DNA of 7,509 nucleotides from Bacillota bacterium. Lineage in GTDB: Bacteria; Bacillota; Clostridia; Acetivibrionales; DSM-1351. The notes beneath the pieces are model-generated. The model was not told the DNA's origin, ran no database searches, and was given only the letters and a program-made list of their open reading frames with translations. The position numbers and the translations under genes were made by a program. Numbering within the stretch: the first letter of the stretch is position 1; each line of letters opens with the position of its first letter. The stretch spans positions 1 through 7,509 of the forward strand of contig JAEZOA010000166.1 in assembly GCA_023441625.1 (NCBI GenBank), read 5' to 3'. Below, in pieces: positions 1 to 5,451 of the stretch.

Positions 1-1
1 G

Positions 2-82
2 CCCACATTTGGGCTCAAATAGTAATGAAAAAATTACATGGAGGTCGCGGTTTATTTTTGTTTTGTATCTTCTATTTTTCAC
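2..82 (-). CDS. Small repeat-encoded peptide, copy 1 (truncated by window edge)
   Basis: This is the third frame of the chain in transcription order. It starts at GTG (82-80) with the SD GGAGG at 88-92, five bases upstream, and 27 codons are visible before the window ends. The visible part matches the copy 3 peptide residue for residue and reads up to the Lys-Cys-Gly stretch; by homology the end would be His-Gly-Gly-stop. The stop of the preceding frame (86-84) lies one base before this GTG. An in-frame ATG at 94-92 would add four residues (Met-Glu-Val-Ser), but it has only a poor ribosome site. The peptide is basic in its first half and hydrophobic in the middle. I do not recognise a characterised family, and expression is inferred only from the arrangement. 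Confidence 0.4.
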   Translation of the reverse strand, partial: MKNRRYKTKINRDLHVIFSLLFEPKCG

Positions 83-83
83 G

Positions 84-176
84 CTAACCTCCATGCCCAC
101 ATTTGGGCTTAAATAGTAATGAAAAAATCACATGGAGGTCGCGGTTTATTTTTGTTTTGTATCTTCTATTTTTCAC
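84..176 (-). CDS. Small repeat-encoded basic peptide, copy 2 (30 aa)
   Basis: This is the second frame of the chain: GTG start at 176-174, SD GGAGG at 182-186 with a five-base spacer, stop TAG at 86-84. The 30 residues carry an Arg/Lys-rich N-terminal half (KNRRYKTKINR), a hydrophobic middle (HVIFSLLF) and a Cys-Gly-His-Gly-Gly end. Compared with copies 1 and 3 it has one amino-acid change, Glu23 to Lys (base 110), and one silent change in the Val16 codon (base 129). Its SD forms part of the last sense codons of the copy 3 frame, and its GTG is one base past that frame's stop, an arrangement typical of translational coupling. The start could instead be the in-frame ATG at 188-186, giving 34 residues. 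Function is unknown. Confidence 0.43.
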   Translation of the reverse strand: MKNRRYKTKINRDLHVIFSLLFKPKCGHGG

Positions 177-177
177 G

Positions 178-270
178 CTAACCTCCATGCCCACATTTGG
201 GCTCAAATAGTAATGAAAAAATTACATGGAGGTCGCGGTTTATTTTTGTTTTGTATCTTCTATTTTTCAC
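178..270 (-). CDS. Small repeat-encoded basic peptide, copy 3 (30 aa), nearest to nifV-alpha
   Basis: This is the first frame of the chain and the one closest to the nif genes; its GTG (270-268) is 31 bases after the nifV-alpha stop. The sequence upstream of base 275 is not repeat, yet it still provides an SD (AAGGGG, 277-282, six-base spacer) and an in-frame ATG at 285-283 that would give 35 residues. The stop is TAG at 180-178. The peptide has a KNRRYKTKINR N-terminal half, a hydrophobic HVIFSLLF segment, Glu23, a single Cys26 and a Gly-His-Gly-Gly C-terminus, with net charge about +5. It is too short and too charged at the front for a confident signal peptide or membrane helix. It resembles short hypothetical proteins I believe are annotated in some clostridial genomes, but I cannot confirm that here. 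The alternative is a non-coding structural repeat. Confidence 0.45.
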   Translation of the reverse strand: MKNRRYKTKINRDLHVIFSLLFEPKCGHGG

Positions 271-301
271 GCTAATCCCCTTCATTCTTGTGAGTTACAA
301 T

Positions 302-1102
302 TTATTTAAAAAGAATCTCACTTGCTTTTTCCCTTAAAATATTGGCATCTATATGATTAAGTCCAATATCAAATATTTTTTCTGCCACTGTAACAAATTG
401 ATTTAGGTCACAATTTCCAGCACGTTCACCAATTCCAAAAAGGGTCGTATCTATAAACTGCGCCCCAGCTTTTGCAGCTTCTAAGGAATTTGCAACTGCC
501 ATACCAAAATCATTGTGAGCGTGAATACCTATAGTAATTCCTGTATTGCTAATAATCTCACGTATAGCTTGGGATGCTCTTGACGGAGTCAAAACCCCAA
601 CCGTATCCGCAAACCGAATACTTGCAACCCCCATAGTCTTTAAAGTATTGGCAATACTTATTATAAACGTAATATCTGCTCGTGAAGCATCCTCTAGTCC
701 AACTGTAACTATATAGCCTTTGTCTAATGCAAAACTAACGCACTCCTGTAAATTTCTCTGCAGCCAAACCTTGTTTTTTTTTAGTTTAGAATAGATGTGT
801 ACATAGGATACAGGTGCACTTATATGAATAATATCTGGGCGGCAGTCAAAGGAATGTTCAATATCCTCTTTTTTCATTCTGTTCCAGGTTGATATTCTCG
901 CCCTTCTTCTGCCACTCATAATTTTACAAATAACATCCTTTTCATACTTTCCCATTGCTGGAACTCCGGCCTCAATTTGATATATACCTGCTCCGTCCAT
1001 TAACAGAGCAAGCTTCACCTTTTCATCCATATTAAATGCAAAACCTGGACTTTGCTCCCCATCACGGAGGGTTGTATCTATCAAATATTTCTTATTCTTC
1101 AT
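302..1102 (-). CDS. nifV-alpha: Homocitrate synthase alpha subunit NifV-alpha (catalytic barrel)
   Basis: This is the catalytic part of homocitrate synthase, which condenses acetyl-CoA with 2-oxoglutarate to give the homocitrate ligand of FeMo-co. At 266 residues it covers only the TIM barrel of a normal NifV of about 380. The active-site motifs are intact: DTTLRDGEQ at residues 9-17, the metal-binding HAHND at 194-198 and GIGERAGN at 223-230. The C-terminal domain is missing and is supplied by the gene just upstream, nifV-omega, as in Clostridium pasteurianum. The frame can be extended four codons to a TTG at 1114, but AAAGG (1115-1119) then touches the start. The ATG at 1102 has GGGA six bases upstream, with AAAGG 12 bases away, so I chose it; this ribosome site is the weakest in the operon. 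A second barrel family such as isopropylmalate synthase is unlikely given the nif context. Confidence 0.93.
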   Translation of the reverse strand: MKNKKYLIDTTLRDGEQSPGFAFNMDEKVKLALLMDGAGIYQIEAGVPAMGKYEKDVICKIMSGRRRARISTWNRMKKEDIEHSFDCRPDIIHISAPVSYVHIYSKLKKNKVWLQRNLQECVSFALDKGYIVTVGLEDASRADITFIISIANTLKTMGVASIRFADTVGVLTPSRASQAIREIISNTGITIGIHAHNDFGMAVANSLEAAKAGAQFIDTTLFGIGERAGNCDLNQFVTVAEKIFDIGLNHIDANILREKASEILFK

Positions 1103-1108
1103 AATAAA

Positions 1109-1119
1109 TCCCAACCTTT
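1109..1119 (-). promoter_or_regulatory. Weak ribosome-binding region deciding the nifV-alpha start
   Basis: On the minus strand AAAGG (1115-1119) and GGGA (1109-1112) precede the ATG at 1102 by 12 and 6 bases. The upstream TTG at 1114-1112 directly abuts AAAGG, which leaves no spacer, so the ATG is preferred. Neither element is as good as the SD sites of the other genes. Confidence 0.55.
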
Positions 1120-1154
1120 CGTAATATGAGTAAATTAGAGTTCTTATCCTTGTG

Positions 1155-1172
1155 AGGTAACAAAGCTTACCT
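1155..1172 (-). other. Small hairpin in the nifV-omega/nifV-alpha gap
   Basis: AGGTAA (1155-1160) and TTACCT (1167-1172) form a perfect 6-bp inverted repeat with a six-base loop, about midway in the 123-base gap between nifV-omega and nifV-alpha. No U-run follows it on the transcribed strand, so it does not look like an intrinsic terminator. A 6-bp stem in AT-rich DNA can be chance. The rest of the gap shows an A/T run at 1190-1196 and no open frame or promoter that I can support. Confidence 0.35.
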
Positions 1173-1225
1173 TCCGATAAAATAAGTGGAAAAAAAGGCT
1201 ATATCAGATAATACTAACACATAGT

Positions 1226-2188
1226 TTAGTGAGTTAGCCCTCCCTCGGCTAGCATGACAAATTCCTGATCGGTTATACTTCTTCCTAACCTAATGCTCTC
1301 ATTCTGTACGGAACTTAAGAGTTCCATAAGCATATCCGGTGGGAACACAATATCATACTCTTTAAGCTTAATTTCCATTGTTGTTGTGCCCGAATGCTTA
1401 CCGATAATTATTTTTCTTTCCATCCCAACCACAGATGGTTCAAAGGGCTCGTAATTTGATCCATTTTTAAATATTCCATCAACATGAATACCCGATTCAA
1501 CCTCAAAAATACCATTACCGATTACTGCCTTATTTTTAGGAATATTTTGACCAGTTAATTCTTCGTACAAATTTCTTATCTGTACAAATACTGACAAATC
1601 TAAATTAGGTTTGTGGTGCTTAGTAATACGAAGTGCCATTATCACTTCTTCCAAAGCAGCAAAACCTCCACTTCCCGAAAAACTGACTACTATATCGTCC
1701 CCACCACTTAATATCCATTCAGTAGCCAGTGCACTAGCACAATAGCAGCTGTTTTGAGGACATAGCTCAATGCGGTGATTATTCACTCTTTTTATATTAT
1801 CAAATGCAGCTAAGTAATCATGTTGCATTAAATCATCAAGTCCAACAATTCTAATGTCTTGATATTCAGAAAATTTTTTCATCAAGTTAATTTCTCTGAT
1901 ATCATTAATCTGAATTTCGGATATAGCTCCTGCGTGGGCAGCAAATCCACTATATCGACAAATATATTTGGCAAAACCAGGATAATACTTTATCTCTGTT
2001 GGATCCTGAACCCTTAAAATAGTTTTATTTTGATCTATTTTTTCTGCAAACATTTTAAATATAGGTACAGTAATTTCTATAAAATTAATTCCTGTCTTTA
2101 ATAGTAATTGATACAACTCCAACAATTTTCTTTTTTGGGTAGCCTTATTATTTAGCGAGCATAGCGTTACATCTGTAATTCTGACCAT
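1226..2188 (-). CDS. nifV-omega: Homocitrate synthase omega subunit NifV-omega
   Basis: This is the partner subunit of NifV-alpha in the two-gene homocitrate synthase of clostridia. The 320-residue protein keeps a complete but degenerate TIM barrel (about 1-215) followed by the C-terminal domain that NifV-alpha lacks. The C-terminal part is textbook NifV: an ESGIHVDG motif at 231-238, YEPFEP at 246-251 and IGKHSG at 262-267. In the barrel the catalytic motifs are gone: DVTLCSLNN (6-14) stands where DTTLRDGEQ is expected, CPQNS (143-147) replaces the metal-binding HAHND, and SGSGGFAALEE (171-181) replaces the GERxGN motif. It is therefore probably not catalytic alone and serves as a structural and regulatory partner. 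The ATG at 2188 has a very strong purine-rich SD (AGGGGGAGGG, 2194-2203, five-base spacer). The ferredoxin gene lies 97 bases upstream. Confidence 0.92.
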   Translation of the reverse strand: MVRITDVTLCSLNNKATQKRKLLELYQLLLKTGINFIEITVPIFKMFAEKIDQNKTILRVQDPTEIKYYPGFAKYICRYSGFAAHAGAISEIQINDIREINLMKKFSEYQDIRIVGLDDLMQHDYLAAFDNIKRVNNHRIELCPQNSCYCASALATEWILSGGDDIVVSFSGSGGFAALEEVIMALRITKHHKPNLDLSVFVQIRNLYEELTGQNIPKNKAVIGNGIFEVESGIHVDGIFKNGSNYEPFEPSVVGMERKIIIGKHSGTTTMEIKLKEYDIVFPPDMLMELLSSVQNESIRLGRSITDQEFVMLAEGGLTH

Positions 2189-2215
2189 AAGAGCCCTCCC
2201 CCTTTAATTGCTGGC

Positions 2216-2262
2216 TTATTAAACAACACAAGTTGGCAAGCCAACATTACTTATGTTAATAA
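2216..2262 (-). other. Composite palindrome between ferredoxin gene and nifV-omega
   Basis: A perfect GTTGGC-AA-GCCAAC inverted repeat (2232-2245) sits inside an outer pair, TTATTAA (2216-2222) with TTAATAA (2256-2262). The whole 47-base element fills the centre of the 97-base gap. No U-run follows it on the transcribed strand, so it may be an mRNA-stability or processing hairpin, or a protein-binding palindrome. A competing pairing of GGCTT (2213-2217) with AAGCC (2238-2242) is also possible. No function is shown. Confidence 0.45.
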
Positions 2263-2285
2263 AATCTGAAGGAAGCTTAAATCGT

Positions 2286-2594
2286 TTATATTAATAGCTC
2301 TTTTACCTTTTCGCCCCCTGCCAGATGTCTTTCCACAATAACCTCAACATCTTCCTCAGATACATTACCATACCAGGTACCCTCAGGATAAATTACAACA
2401 ACTGGTCCTTTGTCACAAATTCCGAAGCAGCCTGTATTGGTCACCATCACTTCACCTGTCATATCTTTATCATCAATTTCCTCTATGAACCTTTGTATTA
2501 AATCAACACTTCCCTTGGAATGACAAAACCCTTTTTGCGTGCCATTTATTCTACAGCTTGCACATACGAATACATGATATTTTGGGCTCACCAT
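2286..2594 (-). CDS. Thioredoxin-like [2Fe-2S] ferredoxin, C. pasteurianum type
   Basis: This is a small cytoplasmic electron carrier with one [2Fe-2S] cluster. From the ATG at 2594 it is 102 residues, with cysteines at 11, 14, 24, 56 and 60, the same length and cysteine pattern I know for the C. pasteurianum [2Fe-2S] ferredoxin (2FeCpFd). In that family 11, 24, 56 and 60 bind the cluster, and the protein was reported to bind the nitrogenase MoFe protein. The TGCFGIC motif at 54-60 and the PEGxWYGNV motif near the C-terminus are typical of this thioredoxin-fold group. The frame stays open 17 codons further up to a TTG at 2645, but the ATG has AGAGG (2603-2607) eight bases upstream and gives the family length, so the longer form is rejected. 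Its place between nifN-B and nifV supports a nitrogenase role; the name fdxA has been used for such genes. Confidence 0.94.
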   Translation of the reverse strand: MVSPKYHVFVCASCRINGTQKGFCHSKGSVDLIQRFIEEIDDKDMTGEVMVTNTGCFGICDKGPVVVIYPEGTWYGNVSEEDVEVIVERHLAGGEKVKELLI

Positions 2595-2602
2595 AATTAT
2601 AA

Positions 2603-2607
2603 CCTCT
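2603..2607 (-). promoter_or_regulatory. Ribosome-binding site deciding the ferredoxin start
   Basis: AGAGG on the minus strand lies eight bases upstream of the ATG at 2594. It lies inside the longer open frame that begins with a TTG at 2645, and it selects the 102-residue protein. Confidence 0.75.
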
Positions 2608-2622
2608 TTTCCATTAATATTA

Positions 2623-2647
2623 GATGGCGTAAGATTCTCCGCCAATC
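2623..2647 (-). other. Possible hairpin between nifN-B and ferredoxin gene
   Basis: TGGCG (2625-2629) pairs with CGCCA (2640-2644) around a ten-base loop. The stem can be lengthened by GA (2623-2624) with TC (2646-2647) across a one-base bulge at 2645. It lies in the 67-base gap, upstream of the ferredoxin SD. The stem is short, and no U-run that would suggest termination follows it. Confidence 0.3.
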
Positions 2648-2661
2648 CAGAAATTACTTAC

Positions 2662-5343
2662 TTATACATTAAGCATCTCTATTGCTAGCTTCACTGCATC
2701 TTCTATTGTGTCATAAGTCGTAAAGGTTTCAATTGATTTCTCCTTAAGCTTCTGTTTTGGAGCTTCACCTATTCGCATGGACAAAACTCCACTACAATCC
2801 TTTACAGTTTCGAGAATAGCTTCCATTTTACCTTCATTTCCTCCCATTCCATCACAGCTATCAGAGCCTTCACAATACTTCGTTACACTTCTTCTCTCTT
2901 TAAACTGAATTCTTTTATTCTTGTACTCATATATATAAAAATCATTTGCATGACCGAAATGTTGGTCTACCAATATTCCACTCTTTGAGGAAACTGCGAA
3001 TAATAACGATTTCTCTTTTCCAGCCTCTCTCTCTTCAATTTCTCCCGAACCAGAACAGCCTCTAAAGTTAATTGATTGATCATTATCTAGTGTTCCAATT
3101 GCGTCTGCTCGGCATTGATGGCAATGGTACATTTGCTTCAAAGTTACTTCACAACGCTTCCTCATATCCATAATTTCTTTATTGCTAGTTAGTGGCATAT
3201 TTTCAAAAGCGCTTCCTGCCACAGGAATCAGCTGCATAATATTAGTAATTTCACAGCCCAATTCTTTTGCCCTTTCTACAATGGTAGGAATGTGATACTC
3301 ATTTATACCCTTAAGCATTACAATATTTACTTTGCAAATAATCCCATGTGAAGTCAATCTCTTAATTCCTGCCAACTGGTTTGCCATGAGAATAGCAGCA
3401 CCAACTTCCCCAAAGTATCTGTGTCCCATATAGTCAACATGATTATATATTTTTGCCCCAATAGTGGCGTTTACTGAATTAACAGTAACTGTAACATGGG
3501 ATACTCCTAGTTCTACTAACTCATCTGCATAAAGAGGAAGTAATAGTCCATTTGTTGATAAGCAGAAGGTGATATTTGGATCATCTTTTCTAATTAAGTT
3601 CAAGGTCTTTTTTGTATTGTCAAATTCAGCTAAGGAATCTCCAGGGCCTGCAATTCCAACCACCTTTAAATTTGGTATCCTTTCCTTCACCATCTTGTAC
3701 TTTTGATAGGCTTCCTCTGGCTTTAATACCTCCGTTGTTACACCAGGCCTACTTTCATTTGGGCAATCAAACTTCCTTACACAGTAATTACATTGGATAT
3801 TACATTTCGGTGCTATAGGAAGATGCATTCTTGCATATTCACTACCACACCCATTAAAACAAGGATGGGTTTTAGTCTTTTTCTCATTATCAGCTTTTCT
3901 ATCTACCACATTCATTTTTATCACATCCTTACCAATGATGTTTTTATTTGCATTAGCTTCTACGTCAAGCTTTTCATCAGTATAATACTTTTCATATAAT
4001 TGGCTTCTAAATTTATGTTCTTTTTGACTTAGTAAGGTATTGGTTATTCTATCAAGTAATATAAGAGAACCGTCATAACCAAGCATTCTTACACGCTGTC
4101 CTCCAACTTGGTCATGAATAGGGAAAGTACATCTAACAAGTGGGAGCTTGAATTTTGCTTCAAGCCTTCTACCATCTGAACTACCTATCATTATATTTGC
4201 ACCTAATTTAAGTGCATATTTTTCAATTGTGTCAAAGTCACAGTTATCTAAAATCTTGAACTCATTTACACACAGGAAGTCTGCAACCTTCTGTATTTCA
4301 CTTTCAAGCACTTTTTGCAAGGAGCTACACTTAGAACCTGTTGAAACTAAAACTGGCAGCACACCATTTTCAACACATAAACGGGTTGTTGAATATACAA
4401 AATCAGGTTCTCCAAATATAATAGCTCTGCCGTCAGCATTATATTTATGAGAATCAATCATAGCATCTAAATATCGTCCACGCTCTTTCATTTGTTCTTC
4501 TGACTTTTTTCCTCCTGCTCTCTCAAGCTCAGTTATTAAAGCATCATTATCACGGATACCCATGGGTAAATTACATCTAACTAGAGGCACTCCATAAGTA
4601 ACATTTAAATAATGTCCTGGAGAGTTCTCCTCCTTTACAAATGAAGAAAGTTCAATTGTAAGTCTTGCTCCTCCCATCAATGAAATATCTTCAATAGCTG
4701 TTCCGCCGGCTGGCAATCTATTATAAACTTCTGTATGCTGACCATCCAAATTCTCAGAGATATCTGGAAGTAAAATATAATCAATATTCATTGAAGCAAG
4801 TAATCCTTTTATGTATCGTGTGTCTGCTGGAGATATGTTTCCTGTAATAATATTTACTTTACTGTTTTTCTCTGGCTTCATTTCGATATTTTCTAATATA
4901 GCTTTTAGTGCTTTGAAAAATCCTTCATATTGCGTTCCTGAATATCCTGCAGAAGCTACAGGTATAATTTTCACTTTGATATCAGGATGAATATTAAAAA
5001 AGTCATTAATAATTCTCGGTACATCCTCTCCAATTGTTTCAGCAAGACAGGTGGTTGCGATACCTATTATTTTAGGATTATACAATTCAATCATATTCTC
5101 TAATCCCTTAATTAAATTGTTCTCTCCTCCAAAAACAGTCCCATTCTCTGTCAAAGATGAGGAGGCAATGTCTACAGGCTCATTGTAATGGGTGGCCATG
5201 TGACGTCTAATATAAGTACTACAGCCTTGTGAGCCATGAAGTATGGTCATACAGTTTTTTATTCCATAAAAAGCACTTACAATTCCCATTGGCATGCACA
5301 TTTTGCATGGGTTTACATTTAAATTTACTAAGTTTTTACTCAT
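2662..5343 (-). CDS. nifN-B: Fused nitrogenase cofactor biosynthesis protein NifN-NifB
   Basis: One 893-residue protein carries three modules. Residues about 1-445 are NifN, the beta-like half of the NifEN scaffold, with NPCKMC at 11-16, Cys41 in a CSTYIRRH segment, and LPMG and FGGEN motifs. After a hydrophilic linker (about 446-490) comes NifB (about 493-770), the radical SAM enzyme that fuses Fe-S clusters into the carbide-containing NifB-co. It shows HPCF at 493-496, the CxxxCxxC triad Cys514/518/521, AGPGDSLA at 565-572 and CHQCRADAIG at 741-750. The last part (about 779-893) is a NifX/NafY-like cofactor-binding domain with DQHFGHA at 793-799. Such fusion is known from Clostridium pasteurianum. 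The ATG at 5343 has GGGGGGAG (5350-5357) six bases upstream. The frame is intact with no frameshift or missing radical SAM cysteine. nifE lies 108 bases upstream, so both scaffold halves are made from adjacent genes. Confidence 0.97.
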   Translation of the reverse strand: MSKNLVNLNVNPCKMCMPMGIVSAFYGIKNCMTILHGSQGCSTYIRRHMATHYNEPVDIASSSLTENGTVFGGENNLIKGLENMIELYNPKIIGIATTCLAETIGEDVPRIINDFFNIHPDIKVKIIPVASAGYSGTQYEGFFKALKAILENIEMKPEKNSKVNIITGNISPADTRYIKGLLASMNIDYILLPDISENLDGQHTEVYNRLPAGGTAIEDISLMGGARLTIELSSFVKEENSPGHYLNVTYGVPLVRCNLPMGIRDNDALITELERAGGKKSEEQMKERGRYLDAMIDSHKYNADGRAIIFGEPDFVYSTTRLCVENGVLPVLVSTGSKCSSLQKVLESEIQKVADFLCVNEFKILDNCDFDTIEKYALKLGANIMIGSSDGRRLEAKFKLPLVRCTFPIHDQVGGQRVRMLGYDGSLILLDRITNTLLSQKEHKFRSQLYEKYYTDEKLDVEANANKNIIGKDVIKMNVVDRKADNEKKTKTHPCFNGCGSEYARMHLPIAPKCNIQCNYCVRKFDCPNESRPGVTTEVLKPEEAYQKYKMVKERIPNLKVVGIAGPGDSLAEFDNTKKTLNLIRKDDPNITFCLSTNGLLLPLYADELVELGVSHVTVTVNSVNATIGAKIYNHVDYMGHRYFGEVGAAILMANQLAGIKRLTSHGIICKVNIVMLKGINEYHIPTIVERAKELGCEITNIMQLIPVAGSAFENMPLTSNKEIMDMRKRCEVTLKQMYHCHQCRADAIGTLDNDQSINFRGCSGSGEIEEREAGKEKSLLFAVSSKSGILVDQHFGHANDFYIYEYKNKRIQFKERRSVTKYCEGSDSCDGMGGNEGKMEAILETVKDCSGVLSMRIGEAPKQKLKEKSIETFTTYDTIEDAVKLAIEMLNV

Positions 5344-5370
5344 ATACTACTCCCCCCATCATTTACCAGT

Positions 5371-5383
5371 AGCTTTGTAAGCT
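5371..5383 (-). other. Short inverted repeat near the nifN-B start
   Basis: AGCTT and AAGCT flank a three-base loop 28 bases upstream of the nifN-B start codon. The 5-bp stem leaves the SD at 5350-5357 free. It is at the limit of what chance would give. Confidence 0.2.
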
Positions 5384-5402
5384 TTATGCAACTACCCTAA
5401 CC

Positions 5403-5430
5403 CTTGTCTTTTATCAGTGGGATAAGCAAG
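5403..5430 (-). other. Interrupted hairpin after the nifE stop
   Basis: TTATC (5411-5415) pairs with GATAA (5421-5425) around a five-base loop, and an outer CTTG (5403-5406) pairs with CAAG (5427-5430) across a 4/1 internal loop. It lies about 20 bases after the nifE stop codon. There is no following U-run. It may protect the 3' end of a processed nifE message, but this is inference from position only. Confidence 0.35.
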
Positions 5431-5451
5431 CTCTCTATAATCCTTCTTTAC

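Larger units (their letters stand above)
1..275 (-). repeat. Tandem 94-bp direct repeat array, at least three copies
   Basis: Three head-to-tail copies occupy 1-94, 95-188 and 189-275; the left one touches the window edge, so more may follow outside. Copies 1 and 3 are identical over the 87 bases they share. Copy 2 differs at two positions only, 110 (c to t) and 129 (t to c). Copy 3 loses similarity at base 276, where the last seven bases of the unit are replaced by unrelated sequence. Inside each unit are a short inverted repeat, GCCCA-CATT-TGGGC (for example 1-14), and a 9-bp inverted pair, CATGGAGGT with ACCTCCATG (37-45 with 87-95; 131-139 with 181-189). There are no variable spacers, so this is not a CRISPR array, and no transposase or target duplication is seen. 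The strand is given as minus because the open frames described separately lie on that strand. It accounts for nearly all of the 301 bases left of nifV-alpha. Confidence 0.97.

Noticed and set aside
38..112. Plus-strand frame in the repeats starting at ATG 38
   Set aside because: It has no SD, and the c-to-t change at base 110 turns it into a 24-codon frame in one copy while the frame from the next copy runs longer, so length is not kept. The minus-strand frames survive the same changes.
1..275. CRISPR array
   Set aside because: The repeats are directly adjacent 94-bp units with no unique spacers and no cas genes are present.
1..275. Insertion-sequence end or MITE
   Set aside because: No transposase, no terminal inverted repeats bounding the array and no target-site duplication are visible; the left boundary is outside the window, so it cannot be fully excluded.
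1188..1198. U-run after nifV-omega as an intrinsic terminator
   Set aside because: The minus strand has CCTTTTTTTCC here, but no GC-rich stem precedes it and nifV-alpha follows in the same direction.
2595..2645. N-terminal 17-residue extension of the ferredoxin from a TTG
   Set aside because: The internal ATG gives the exact family length of 102 with cysteines at the known positions and has a properly spaced SD.
3612..3818. Plus-strand open frame of 68 codons inside nifN-B
   Set aside because: It is antisense to the conserved NifB radical SAM region, resembles no family and has no supporting context.
3793..3999. Plus-strand open frame of 68 codons inside nifN-B
   Set aside because: It lies opposite the NifB triad and the AT-rich linker; its hydrophobic look comes from the reverse complement of Lys/Asp/Asn-rich codons.
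4148..4450. Plus-strand open frame of 100 codons inside nifN-B
   Set aside because: It is a shadow of the well-conserved NifN domain, with no recognisable protein features.
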